From contig SLRE01000075.1 of NCBI GenBank assembly GCA_007131125.1, positions 1 to 13,306 of the forward strand: a DNA stretch of 13,306 bases. Direction: 5' to 3'. The notes beneath the pieces are model-generated. The model was not told the DNA's origin. It did no database searches and saw only the letters and a program-made list of their open reading frames with translations. Origin of the DNA: Bacteroidales bacterium. GTDB taxonomy: Bacteria > Bacteroidota > Bacteroidia > Bacteroidales > UBA7960. This document shows, piece by piece, positions 5,881-13,306 of the stretch (the stretch's first letter is position 1; the number at the start of each line of letters is the position of its first letter). A program made the translations under genes and the position numbers.

Positions 5881-7509
5881 ATGCGCAAATTCTTTGGCAA
5901 TACCCGCCTGATGCTTTACAGCATCGGCACGGGCCTTTTGTTATGGCTAAGCTGGCCGCCTTCCGGTTTTCCTTTCCTGATATTCCTGGCCATGGTGCCA
6001 TTATTTCTGGCCGAAGAACGGATCTTTAAAAACAGGGATGCATTTCACCCCCTCTCCCTGTTTTTTTATGCCTGGCTTGCTTTTTTTGTCTGGAATGTTC
6101 TGACCACCTGGTGGATCATGTATGCTTCTTTCCCGGGCATGGTGATGGCCGTGGTGCTCAACTCCTTTTTTATGGCCATTCCATGGGGTCTGATGCATTA
6201 TTCCCGCAGGATATTGCCGGGCAAACAGGGACCGGTTTCCCTGATCATCCTCTGGATGACATTTGAGTTTTTGCATACACGATGGGACATGAGTTGGAGC
6301 TGGCTGGACCTTGGCAATGCTTTCGCCGCTTACCCATCCTGGATACAGTGGTACGAATACACAGGGGCCTCCGGTGGCACGCTGTGGATACTGATCATGA
6401 ACCTGCTGATCTTTTCCCTGTTAAAACAAATTCTGGAAAACAAGGCTGCCACCCGCCTGCTGGTTTTTCGGGCTGCATTGGTGGCTGCATTTTTTGTGGT
6501 CCCTGCCATTATTTCTTTTGCCATAAAATCCGGTTATTCCGAATCAATCGACCCTGTTGAAGTGGTGGTGATACAGCCCAACCAGGACCCTTACGACCAG
6601 GCCAAACCCCGGGAGGAGGTAATGCGCCGGATCGGGCACATGATAGAGCTTGCAGATAAAAAGGCAACCCCTTCCACCCGCTATGTGGTGGCTCCAGAAG
6701 GTGCCAGCCCCAGGGGCATATGGCAGCATGAGGATGAAAACCACCCCACCGTGCGGGCCATTCGCCAGCATTTGGAGAAACACCCTCAACTGTCTTGGGT
6801 TATTGGCAGCTTTTCCTATAAAATGTATCGCCCTGCCGACCCTGTTCCGAACACTGCCAGGCAATACGCTGACAGTGACAGATATTACGATGCTTTTAAT
6901 TCGGCCATCATGGTCAGCCCCGGGCAGCCGGTGCAGTATTACCACAAATCTATGCTGGTGCCGGGTATTGAGCGCATGCCGTTTTTTACCATCCTCAGGC
7001 CCCTGGGTCAGCTGGTGGAGTCATTCGGTGGCATTTCGGGAAGTCTTGGAAGACAGGACCACCGCAGCACTTTCATTGCCAATGAAAATGAGAAAGTGGC
7101 CGCTCCCATTTGCTATGAGTCCATTTACGGAGATTACATGCGTGATTTTATCAGGGATGGAGCCGGACTGATATTTATTATCACCAACGACGGCTGGTGG
7201 CGGGACACGCCCGGATACCGGCAGCATCATCAATACGCCCGTCTGCGCGCCATCGAATCCCGGAGAAGTATTGCACGCTCGGCCAATACTGGCATTTCTT
7301 CTTTTATTGACCAGAAGGGCAATATCATCAAGCAAACCAATTGGTGGGAACCCGATGCCATCCGGGCCACACTCAACCAAAACCAAAAGATAACCTATTT
7401 TACCCGCAACGGAAATTACCTGGGACAGCTTTCTTTTTTCCTGACGGTTTTGCTGATACTTTATATGATTTCCAGAAAACTGATGAGGGGAAAAAGGCTG
7501 GGACAATAA
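5881..7509 (+). CDS. lnt: Apolipoprotein N-acyltransferase Lnt
   Basis: Inner-membrane enzyme that transfers an acyl chain from phospholipid to the N-terminal cysteine of diacylated lipoproteins, the last step of lipoprotein maturation. The 542-residue form starting at ATG 5881 has several hydrophobic helices in its first 220 residues, then a periplasmic nitrilase-like domain with the Lnt catalytic triad: Glu273 in APEGASP, Lys356 in YYHKSMLVPG and Cys411 in APICYES. The TNDGWW motif follows, and a final membrane helix (LSFFLTVLLILYMI) lies near the C-terminus. An in-frame TTG at 5830 would add 17 residues but sits within the -7 promoter repeat, so the ATG is preferred. The window's two sugar-related lipoproteins would be among its substrates. 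It is divergent from tetR and convergent with the SDR gene. Confidence 0.96.
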   Translation: MRKFFGNTRLMLYSIGTGLLLWLSWPPSGFPFLIFLAMVPLFLAEERIFKNRDAFHPLSLFFYAWLAFFVWNVLTTWWIMYASFPGMVMAVVLNSFFMAIPWGLMHYSRRILPGKQGPVSLIILWMTFEFLHTRWDMSWSWLDLGNAFAAYPSWIQWYEYTGASGGTLWILIMNLLIFSLLKQILENKAATRLLVFRAALVAAFFVVPAIISFAIKSGYSESIDPVEVVVIQPNQDPYDQAKPREEVMRRIGHMIELADKKATPSTRYVVAPEGASPRGIWQHEDENHPTVRAIRQHLEKHPQLSWVIGSFSYKMYRPADPVPNTARQYADSDRYYDAFNSAIMVSPGQPVQYYHKSMLVPGIERMPFFTILRPLGQLVESFGGISGSLGRQDHRSTFIANENEKVAAPICYESIYGDYMRDFIRDGAGLIFIITNDGWWRDTPGYRQHHQYARLRAIESRRSIARSANTGISSFIDQKGNIIKQTNWWEPDAIRATLNQNQKITYFTRNGNYLGQLSFFLTVLLILYMISRKLMRGKRLGQ

Positions 7510-7531
7510 CTAGTCTCCTGTTGGTGAATTA

Positions 7532-7549
7532 CCGGGTTTCAAAACCCGG
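7532..7549. terminator. Hairpin between convergent lnt and SDR genes
   Basis: CCGGGTTT (7532-7539) and AAACCCGG (7542-7549) are perfect inverted copies. Folded with the loop TCAA they give a 7-bp GC-rich stem. The hairpin sits in the 83-bp gap between two converging genes, as expected for a bidirectional terminator. There is no immediate T-tract on either strand (the nearest is TTTTT at 7566-7570), so intrinsic termination is uncertain. Confidence 0.45.
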
Positions 7550-7592
7550 CAAGAAGCGGAATCTCTTTTTCACCAGCCCATGCCCGCCGGGT

Positions 7593-8630
7593 TTAAATCC
7601 TGAAGTCCGGGGTAAGGTAAATGGGATATTTTTTGAAAAACTCGGAGGTGTTTCTTGCTGCCTCCTCAATGGGCCTGAATTCATACCCAATGGCCTTTCT
7701 AATTTTATCGTTGGAAAAATACCTTTTGGCATTGGCATTTCTGGCAGTTTCCCTTGAGAGCAGGGGTTTTTGCCCGGTGATGAAGCTGCGGGTTTTCTCC
7801 AGTCTCCAGGCTATCTCGCTCAATACTTTACCGGCTTTGTAGCGTGGGGGGCGGGCATCGGAATAATGGGCAAAATATTCAAACAACTCTTTATAGGAAA
7901 GATTTTGGCTGTTAATGATATAGCGTTCATTTACAATCTCGCTTTCCATAAGGATAACCATAATTTCGGCCACATCGCGCACATCAACAAAGCCGGTTAC
8001 CCCGGTGGTGTAGAATTTCATGCCGTTTTTAACCGACTGGTAAAGCTGGGCGCTTGACCTCCCGGGGTCTCCGGGGCCGATTACCACCGAAGGATTGACA
8101 ATAACAGTTTTTAATCCTTCCTGGGAAGCCCTCCAGACTTCACGCTCTGCTCCGTATTTACTGATGGCATACCAGGTGTTCTTTCCGGAGGTTTTCCATA
8201 TAAGGGTTTCATCGATAATGTTGCCCTTTTCGGGACGCCCGATTGCCGCCACACTGCTGCAATGACAAAGTTTTTTAATACCCTGCCGCATGGCTGCGTT
8301 CACCAGGTTGGCCGTTCCTTCCACATTGATGTTCATCATGGCCTGCCGGTCTTCGGGCAGAAATGAAACCATGGCGGCACAATGGTAAATGTAATCTACC
8401 CCCTGCATGGCTTCTTCCAGGCTGAAAATATCATTCAGGTCGCCGTTCACCCATTCAATCTTATGAAACAAAGCTTCGCCCTGCCCGGGATCATACCAGT
8501 TAAAAAGCCGCATCACCAGACCCACCCGGCTGCCTTCCCGTTTGAGAGCCCTTACCTTGTGTCCTCTTTTTACCAGCTCGTATAACAAATGGGAGCCCAC
8601 CAAACCGCTGCCCCCTGTAACCAAAATCAT
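7593..8630 (-). CDS. NAD(P)-dependent epimerase/dehydratase (extended SDR)
   Basis: Cytosolic Rossmann-fold oxidoreductase of 345 residues, closest in style to dihydroflavonol-4-reductase-like or 3-beta-HSD-like extended SDRs. Seen: the nucleotide-binding motif TGGSGLVGSH at residues 5-14, DLND around 64-67, the HCAAMVSF strand, active-site serines near 125-126 and the catalytic YAISK (Tyr154, Lys158), then NPSVVIGPGD. The C-terminal substrate-binding part is divergent, so the substrate is unknown; sugar nucleotides, sterol-like compounds and aldehydes are all possible for the family. A frame extension to a TTG at 8669 exists, but that codon lies inside the -7 box TATCTTTG. The ATG at 8628-8630, which begins directly with the Rossmann strand, is therefore the likely start. 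It is convergent with lnt and divergent from tyrS. Confidence 0.9.
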   Translation of the reverse strand: MILVTGGSGLVGSHLLYELVKRGHKVRALKREGSRVGLVMRLFNWYDPGQGEALFHKIEWVNGDLNDIFSLEEAMQGVDYIYHCAAMVSFLPEDRQAMMNINVEGTANLVNAAMRQGIKKLCHCSSVAAIGRPEKGNIIDETLIWKTSGKNTWYAISKYGAEREVWRASQEGLKTVIVNPSVVIGPGDPGRSSAQLYQSVKNGMKFYTTGVTGFVDVRDVAEIMVILMESEIVNERYIINSQNLSYKELFEYFAHYSDARPPRYKAGKVLSEIAWRLEKTRSFITGQKPLLSRETARNANAKRYFSNDKIRKAIGYEFRPIEEAARNTSEFFKKYPIYLTPDFRI

Positions 8631-8666
8631 AAAAAAGTTTTTGAATGAAGTTTGCCTGATTAAAAA

Positions 8667-8674
8667 CAAAGATA
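8667..8674 (-). promoter_or_regulatory. Candidate -7 box for the SDR gene
   Basis: Minus-strand TATCTTTG matches TAnnTTTG exactly and is identical to the tyrS box. Transcription would start near 8660, about 30 nt before the ATG at 8630. It overlaps the upstream TTG at 8667-8669 and so decides the start. No -33 TTTG is seen at the right distance. Confidence 0.5.
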
Positions 8675-8883
8675 AAACAACAAATTTTGTTTTATGTTTT
8701 AAATAAACGGCATTTTTAATCCTTTGTTACCCGGAATTCCGGAAAGCCGGCAATTATCCCTTTAGAAAATCCACTTTAAAACCTACCCCGCACATTAAGG
8801 CTTTAAGTAAAGTAACCACAGCGACAAGGTGGGTTTGCAAACAGTCAAAACCCGGAGTTTTTAACACATTGTTCCCTTTTATA

Positions 8884-8915
8884 TTGTAATTTTTTGTCCA
8901 GGGAGATTATCTTTG
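8884..8915 (+). promoter_or_regulatory. Candidate promoter for tyrS
   Basis: TTG at 8884-8886 is followed after 21 nt by TATCTTTG at 8908-8915, an exact -7 match. Transcription would start near 8922, leaving about 28 nt before the ATG. This is one of the two best-spaced promoter candidates in the window, and probably also serves the two genes after tyrS. Confidence 0.55.
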
Positions 8916-8949
8916 TAGGTATTTTTATATTTTTCCAAAAAACCTGTTA

Positions 8950-10224
8950 ATGAATTTTGTTGAAGAGTTAAGGTGGAGGGGCATGATTCACGACATGATG
9001 CCCGGCACGGAAGAGCAACTGAAAAAAGAAATGACTTCGGCTTACGTGGGCATTGACCCCACGGCCGACTCCCTGCATATCGGCCATTTGGTTTCCATTA
9101 TGATGCTGAAGCACCTTCAGCTTGCCGGGCATAAGCCCATAGCCCTGGTGGGAGGGGCCACAGGGATGATAGGCGACCCAAGCGGAAAAAGTGAGGAGCG
9201 CAACCTGCTTTCGGAAGAAGCCTTACGGCATAACGAACAAGCCATCAAAAAGCAGCTTTTGAAATTCCTGGATTTTGAATCGGGAGAAAACCGGGCAGAA
9301 ATTGTTAACAATTACGACTGGATGAAAGATTTCTCCTTCCTTGGTTTTTTGAGGGAAGTGGGAAAGCATTTGAGCGTCAACTACATGATGGCTAAAGATT
9401 CTGTTAAAAAAAGGCTGGAAACGGGTATTTCTTTTGCGGAATTTTCTTACCAGCTGATACAGGGATACGACTTCCTTCATTTATACCAGGCCCGTAATGT
9501 CAAACTCCAGATGGGGGGTTCCGACCAATGGGGCAACATTACCACAGGCACCGAGCTTATCCGGCGCAAAACAGGTGGAGAAGCCTTTGCACTCACCTGC
9601 CCTCTCATAACCAAAGCAGATGGGGGCAAGTTTGGCAAAACCGAAAAGGGAAATGTATGGCTGGACCCCCGATATACCTCACCTTACCATTTTTACCAGT
9701 TCTGGCTCAATTGTTCTGACGATGATATCGCACGCTACATCAAAATATTCAGCCTGTTTTCGAAGGAAGAAATAGAAGCCCTTACCCAAGAGCACCAGCA
9801 AGCACCCCATCAAAGGCTGCTGCAAAAAACCCTGGCCAAAGACATTACCATCAGGGTACATGGGCAAAACGAATACGAAACGGCCCTGGAAGCTTCAGGA
9901 ATTTTGTTTGGCAAGGGCACCACAGAAACCCTGAAAAAACTGCCGGAAGAGGTTTTCCTCTCTGTTTTTGAGGGTGTTCCCATGCACCAGGTAGCAGCTA
10001 ACGAAGTGGAAGGCGGCATCGGAATCGTGGATTTGCTGTCTGAAAAAACCGGCATTGCAAGTTCAAAAGGCGAGGCCCGCCGCATGCTCAAGGAAGGAAG
10101 TGTGAGCATTAACAAGGAAAAAGTAAATGGAGATTTCGTGGCCCAAAGCGGGCACCTGATCAATGGAAAATACATTCTGGTGCAGCGCGGAAAAAAGAAT
10201 TTTTTCCTTGTAAAAGCAGAATGA
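8950..10224 (+). CDS. tyrS: Tyrosyl-tRNA synthetase
   Basis: Class I aminoacyl-tRNA synthetase, cytosolic, charging tRNA-Tyr with tyrosine. The 424 residues match the bacterial TyrS length. Seen: the HIGH motif as HIGH at 43-46, the tyrosine-binding region YQLIQGYDFLHL and the helix with QMGGSDQWGNI, and the KMSKS equivalent KFGKT at 227-231, the usual TyrRS form. A C-terminal S4 RNA-binding domain runs from about residue 355 (SSKGEARRMLKEGSVSIN) to the end. The ATG begins the normal N-terminus and has no Shine-Dalgarno. The next gene starts 36 bp downstream with no promoter or terminator seen between them, so the two lipoprotein genes are probably co-transcribed with it. Confidence 0.98.
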   Translation: MNFVEELRWRGMIHDMMPGTEEQLKKEMTSAYVGIDPTADSLHIGHLVSIMMLKHLQLAGHKPIALVGGATGMIGDPSGKSEERNLLSEEALRHNEQAIKKQLLKFLDFESGENRAEIVNNYDWMKDFSFLGFLREVGKHLSVNYMMAKDSVKKRLETGISFAEFSYQLIQGYDFLHLYQARNVKLQMGGSDQWGNITTGTELIRRKTGGEAFALTCPLITKADGGKFGKTEKGNVWLDPRYTSPYHFYQFWLNCSDDDIARYIKIFSLFSKEEIEALTQEHQQAPHQRLLQKTLAKDITIRVHGQNEYETALEASGILFGKGTTETLKKLPEEVFLSVFEGVPMHQVAANEVEGGIGIVDLLSEKTGIASSKGEARRMLKEGSVSINKEKVNGDFVAQSGHLINGKYILVQRGKKNFFLVKAE

Positions 10225-10247
10225 TCCAGCTAATCATTTAACCATAC

Positions 10248-10253
10248 AGGAGG
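10248..10253 (+). promoter_or_regulatory. Canonical Shine-Dalgarno of the CBM48 lipoprotein gene
   Basis: AGGAGG lies 7 nt before the ATG at 10261, a textbook ribosome binding site. Most genes in this window have none, as is usual in Bacteroidota. It supports the start and suggests efficient independent initiation after tyrS. Confidence 0.7.
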
Positions 10254-10260
10254 AACCACC

Positions 10261-11181
10261 ATGACCATCACCAAAAAAAATTTTGCACTTTCTGCTTTAA
10301 CTGTAGTGTTTTTATGTCTTTCGGCCTGCCAGCCCGCCCCGCCTGCCATCTTTCCCGAAGGGGAAGACATGCCGGGCCTTGCCTCAACCATTTTTCTTGA
10401 GGAAGAAACCACCCTGGTTTCTCTGTCGGATTATTTCAGGGAGGAAAGCCTTCCGCAAATTGATTCGGTTTCAGGACCCGAATTGTTGGATTTTCATCTT
10501 TCGGAAACCAGCAAAAAGCTGAAAATCAACATTCTTTCACCTGCCATCCCAAAGGTTTCCGTGGCCAAGGTATGGATAAACGGAATTGCCTATGCCCTTT
10601 TGCTGGAAAACCGGCCCCTTGATGCACACACCATTACCTTTGACCCGCAGGGAGAAACTTATCAAACCGTTGCCTTGCAAGGCGACATGAACAACTGGGA
10701 TGCAACCGCCAACCTTATGGAACCTGTTAACGGGCTGTGGGAAGCCAGGCTTTATCTTGCCCCCGGTCGCTACCAGTATCTCATTGAGGCCAACGGGGAA
10801 AAAATGACCGATCCGGACAGCCCCCGGCAGTTTGACAACCCGGTTACAGGAAAAACCTCCCTGCTTTACGCGGGCGAAGAAGACCCCGGCAGGAAGCCTT
10901 TCCTTTTCCCGGAAAGAACGGGAACCCACTCCATTACCATCGCAAAGGAAAAAGATTTGGAGGAACTTTTTGTACTTTGGGAAAACTTCCGTTTGCCAAG
11001 GGAAAATGTGAGCCGGCACGGAGATCATTTTCACATCCATATCCCGGGCGATGCCTTTCAAAAAAGCAGCAGTGCGCTGAGGCTTAAAGGGTATAATCTG
11101 CATGGTTCATCCAACCTGCTGTTTATTCCGCTTGAAAATGGCATTCCCGTGTCATACAAAGACTGGCAAACCTCTGAGTAA
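10261..11181 (+). CDS. Lipoprotein with CBM48-like glycogen-binding domain
   Basis: Predicted exported lipoprotein of 306 residues: a basic N-terminus (KK), a hydrophobic stretch from about 8 to 20 and the lipobox LSAC with Cys23. Residues about 135-205 look like a CBM48/E-set domain of the isoamylase or AMPK-beta type, with QGDMNNWD (140-147), LWEARLYLAPGRYQYLI and DPDSPRQFDNP. The flanks, about 85-130 and 222-295, are beta-rich with no hallmark I can name. No catalytic GH13 motif is present. The GH13 gene starts 43 bp downstream, and in many alpha-glucan enzymes such a domain is fused ahead of the barrel. The likely role is holding alpha-glucan for, or pairing with, the neighbouring enzyme; this is inference. 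The residues after Cys23 (QPAPPA) lack the acidic cluster of surface-export signals. Confidence 0.78.
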   Translation: MTITKKNFALSALTVVFLCLSACQPAPPAIFPEGEDMPGLASTIFLEEETTLVSLSDYFREESLPQIDSVSGPELLDFHLSETSKKLKINILSPAIPKVSVAKVWINGIAYALLLENRPLDAHTITFDPQGETYQTVALQGDMNNWDATANLMEPVNGLWEARLYLAPGRYQYLIEANGEKMTDPDSPRQFDNPVTGKTSLLYAGEEDPGRKPFLFPERTGTHSITIAKEKDLEELFVLWENFRLPRENVSRHGDHFHIHIPGDAFQKSSSALRLKGYNLHGSSNLLFIPLENGIPVSYKDWQTSE

Positions 11182-11224
11182 TTTTTTTATTCCAACAGAT
11201 ATTGAAAACTAAAAAACCAAACCA

Positions 11225-12616
11225 ATGAAAAAAAACATGATGACAATTTTGAAAAGGCCTTTCCTGCCAATATTGCTGGGAGGGATATTTCTGCTTGGTT
11301 CCTGCGAGCCGGCCCCCGACAGGGACGACGGCCGTATAATGAGCACCGTTTCTCCTCCTGAATGGAGCGTTAACGCAAACATTTACGAGGTAAATGTCCG
11401 GCAGTACACTCCTGAAGGCACCTTTAATGCTTTTGCTGAACATCTGGACCGCCTCGAAGAAATGGGCGTGGATGTGCTTTGGTTTATGCCTATTACTCCC
11501 ATCGGAGAAAAAGAGCGCAAAGGCACCCTCGGAAGCTACTATTCCGTAAAGGATTATAAGGCTGTTAATCCTGAGTTCGGTACCATGGCCGATTTCAGGA
11601 ATCTTGTTGATGAAATTCACGACCGCGGCATGTATGTGATGCTGGACTGGGTGGCCAACCACACGGCATGGGATCATTACTGGACGGAAACCAACCCGGA
11701 ATTTTATCCCACCGATGAAGACGGCAATTTTCATCCCCCAATTGAAGACTGGAGCGATGTAATTCAACTGGATTATGAAAATGAAGAGGTGTGGGATGCA
11801 ATGATCGGGGAAATGCGCTTTTGGGTGGAAGAAATTAATGTGGATGGTTTTCGCTGCGATGTGGCCTACATGGTACCCACCGAGTTCTGGAACCGCGCAA
11901 GGCAGGAACTGGAAAGCATAAAGCCGGTTTACATGCTGGCGGAAGCCGAAACCCCGGAATTGCATGAACATGCTTTTGAGGTTGGCTATGGCTGGAGGCT
12001 TCATCATATCAAAAACGATATTGCCGCAGGAGAAGAAACGGTAGAAGCCATTGATGAATATTTCTTTGTGGATGATGCCGGTAACTTTCCAATCGGAACT
12101 TATAAAATGTATTTTATCACCAACCACGATGAGAACTCATGGGCAGGTACCGTTTTCGACCGTCTTGGAGACGGGGTTGAGGCTTTTGCCGTTTTATCGG
12201 CAACCATCCCCGGCACCTTCCTGATTTACAGCGGACAGGAAGCAGGACTGGACCACATGCTGGAATTCTTTGAAAAAGATGAGATCAACTGGGACGACGT
12301 TGTATATCATGATTTTTATAAAACCCTGCTTCATTTGAAGACCCGCAACCAGGCCCTTTGGAACGGCATGGCCGGCGGCCCCATCGAAAGGATACATACC
12401 AACCAGGATGAAAATGTATTTGCCTTTGTAAGGGAAAAAGAAAACGACAAGGTGTTTGTGGTGCTTAACCTCTCAGACGAAACCCTGGAAATAAGTTTTG
12501 AAGGTGCCCGCTTTGCCGGACAATACCAGGATGTATTTGGGGACAGGACTGTGGATATTACCCGGGACCACATTAAAGTTATGGAACCCTGGTCTTATTA
12601 TATCTTTGAAAGATAA
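11225..12616 (+). CDS. GH13 alpha-amylase-family lipoprotein
   Basis: Predicted lipoprotein glycoside hydrolase of 463 residues with a basic N-terminus, a hydrophobic stretch and lipobox LGSC (Cys27). The (beta/alpha)8 barrel shows the four GH13 regions: MLDWVANHT (139-147), GFRCDVAYM with invariant Arg210 and nucleophile Asp212, LAEAE with acid/base Glu240, and ITNHDEN with His301 and transition-state Asp302. A C-terminal beta domain runs from about 385 to 463. The family cleaves or rearranges alpha-1,4/1,6-glucosidic bonds; exact specificity cannot be read. It is short for GH13 because no N-terminal binding domain is present, and that part may be supplied by the preceding lipoprotein. After Cys27 come EPAPDRDD, whose acidic residues may mark surface export in Bacteroidota. 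No susC/susD pair is in view. An intrinsic terminator follows. Confidence 0.93.
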   Translation: MKKNMMTILKRPFLPILLGGIFLLGSCEPAPDRDDGRIMSTVSPPEWSVNANIYEVNVRQYTPEGTFNAFAEHLDRLEEMGVDVLWFMPITPIGEKERKGTLGSYYSVKDYKAVNPEFGTMADFRNLVDEIHDRGMYVMLDWVANHTAWDHYWTETNPEFYPTDEDGNFHPPIEDWSDVIQLDYENEEVWDAMIGEMRFWVEEINVDGFRCDVAYMVPTEFWNRARQELESIKPVYMLAEAETPELHEHAFEVGYGWRLHHIKNDIAAGEETVEAIDEYFFVDDAGNFPIGTYKMYFITNHDENSWAGTVFDRLGDGVEAFAVLSATIPGTFLIYSGQEAGLDHMLEFFEKDEINWDDVVYHDFYKTLLHLKTRNQALWNGMAGGPIERIHTNQDENVFAFVREKENDKVFVVLNLSDETLEISFEGARFAGQYQDVFGDRTVDITRDHIKVMEPWSYYIFER

Positions 12617-12637
12617 ACCTAAAAGAAAAAAACACAG

Positions 12638-12673
12638 AAAAGGGCTGACCCGCATGGTTCAGTCCTTTTTTTT
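12638..12673. terminator. Intrinsic terminator after the GH13 gene, probably bidirectional
   Basis: The arm AAGGGCTGACC (12640-12650), loop CGCAT (12651-12655) and arm GGTTCAGTCCTT (12656-12667) pair with one G-U and one bulged base. Eight T residues follow (12666-12673). On the minus strand the hairpin is followed by a T-rich stretch, so it could also end the converging hydrolase gene, which stops at 12712. Confidence 0.85.
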
Positions 12674-12711
12674 CAGGAAGAAACCTCAACCAACCGATGG
12701 ATTTAAAGGAT

Positions 12712-13306
12712 TCACCTGCTAATGCCATAGCAGGCCTCTGCAAAAGACTGCACAAAGCCAAGGGTCTGGTCCCTGGCTTCAAGATAGCCCATATGCCCGA
12801 CATTTTTGAGAATCAAAGAGTAAGCCACTTCTGTTAAGGCCATTTGTACCCAGATGTTTTCAAAAGGAACCCTGGTATCTTTTTGACCGGCAATAAACAT
12901 TACCGGGAAGGTAGCGTTAATCAGCACATCCAGGGTACTTGAGCGGATCTTCATTCCCTCCATTGCGGCAATCAGTGCTTTTGGAGACATCTTTTTTGCG
13001 GTTTCCACCAGCTGTTCAATGTCGGCATTGAATTTTGTGCGATTTTCAGGTGCAAACAGGTCGGGAATAAATTTGAAAAGAAAATCTTTATGGTCGTTGT
13101 TGATTACTTCAATAGCCTTATCACGGTTTTCACGGGCTTCTTCATTATCGGCCAGGGAGCTGCTGTGAAACAAGCCAAGGCCTTTGGTATTCCCCGGGAA
13201 TTTTTTGGCAAAGGCCAGGGAAACATATCCGCCCATGGAGTGCCCCACCAATACGGCCTGCTCTACAGACAATTCTTCCATAACGGCTTTAACCAGGTCG
13301 GCCATA
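12712..13306 (-). CDS. Alpha/beta hydrolase, 5' end outside the window
   Basis: Alpha/beta-hydrolase-fold enzyme, partial. The visible part runs from the helix before the nucleophile elbow to the natural C-terminus. The nucleophile is Ser23 of the visible part, in VGHSMGG; the acid is Asp143 in IAGQKDTRVP; the base is His171 in VGHMGY. A helical lid lies between about residues 50 and 125. The oxyanion-hole strand (HG-type) that normally lies some 60-70 residues earlier is missing, because the frame is open to the window edge; the Met at 13303-13305 is probably internal. Substrate is unknown; esterase, lipase and C-C hydrolase activities all occur in the family. It converges on the GH13 gene across the terminator at 12638-12673. 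Confidence 0.88.
   Translation of the reverse strand, partial: MADLVKAVMEELSVEQAVLVGHSMGGYVSLAFAKKFPGNTKGLGLFHSSSLADNEEARENRDKAIEVINNDHKDFLFKFIPDLFAPENRTKFNADIEQLVETAKKMSPKALIAAMEGMKIRSSTLDVLINATFPVMFIAGQKDTRVPFENIWVQMALTEVAYSLILKNVGHMGYLEARDQTLGFVQSFAEACYGISR

Larger units (their letters stand above)
8631..8949. other. Divergent intergenic region between the SDR gene and tyrS
   Basis: This 319-bp non-coding stretch holds promoter candidates at both ends (8667-8674 minus, 8884-8915 plus). Between them I see a 12-bp perfect palindrome CCGGAATTCCGG (8731-8742), a nearby GCCGGC (8746-8751), and a possible stem GGGTTT (8831-8836) with AAACCC (8848-8853), followed by GGAGTTTTT. No open frame with coding character, tRNA or recognisable riboswitch was found. 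A T-box leader is not supported: I see neither its conserved core nor an antiterminator, and the predicted tyrS leader is only about 28 nt. Confidence 0.5.

Noticed and set aside
8631..8669. TTG start for the SDR gene giving 13 extra residues
   Set aside because: The TTG overlaps the -7 box TATCTTTG, and the ATG at 8630 begins exactly at the Rossmann strand.
7539..8855. Shared 11-mer TCAAAACCCGG at 7539-7549 and 8845-8855 as a dispersed repeat
   Set aside because: Matches of this length are expected by chance in 13 kb, and the flanks do not match.
8916..8949. T-box riboswitch in front of tyrS
   Set aside because: The leader predicted from the promoter is about 28 nt, far too short, and no T-box core or antiterminator is seen.
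11123..12127. A 334-codon open frame on the minus strand across the GH13 gene
   Set aside because: It is fully antisense to a gene with complete GH13 motifs, has no recognisable domain, and is rich in His, Phe and Ile as expected from a reversed coding frame.

Overview
The window reads as ordinary chromosome of a Bacteroidota bacterium, probably a Bacteroidales/Marinilabiliales-type relative. Several intergenic regions carry the group's -7 promoter element (TAnnTTTG). Most start codons lack a Shine-Dalgarno sequence. Gene content also fits: compact QueG directly after RuvB, Lnt, and lipoproteins of glycan use. G+C looks mid-range by eye. I found no transposases, phage genes, CRISPR arrays, rRNA or tRNA genes.

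Layout: (1) 194-2146, minus strand: a LuxE-like acyl-protein synthetase/acyltransferase downstream of a tandem universal stress protein. (2) 2399-5115, plus strand: ruvB and queG, 9 bp apart and probably one operon, then a PPP-type metallophosphatase with its own promoter candidate. (3) 5119-5727, minus strand: a TetR-family repressor, convergent with the phosphatase (3 bp between stop codons) and divergent from lnt. (4) 5881-7509, plus strand: lnt. (5) 7593-8630, minus strand: an extended-SDR NAD(P)-dependent reductase/epimerase, convergent with lnt. (6) 8950-12616, plus strand: tyrS, a lipoprotein with a CBM48-like glycogen-binding domain, and a GH13 alpha-amylase-family lipoprotein, ending at a clear intrinsic terminator. 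(7) 12712-13306, minus strand: an alpha/beta hydrolase whose N-terminus lies beyond the window.

Functionally this is a mix of housekeeping (Holliday junction resolution, queuosine synthesis, lipoprotein maturation, tyrosyl-tRNA charging) and a small alpha-glucan module. The most interesting parts are regulatory and architectural. The tetR/lnt gap holds a strong inverted repeat where the tetR -33 element should be, a weaker copy 24 bp away, and a duplicated 10-bp unit carrying two perfect -7 boxes for lnt. The amylase module splits its carbohydrate-binding part and catalytic part into two lipoproteins. The LuxE-like gene has no luciferase or reductase partner in view. I did not find a convincing undescribed multi-gene system.
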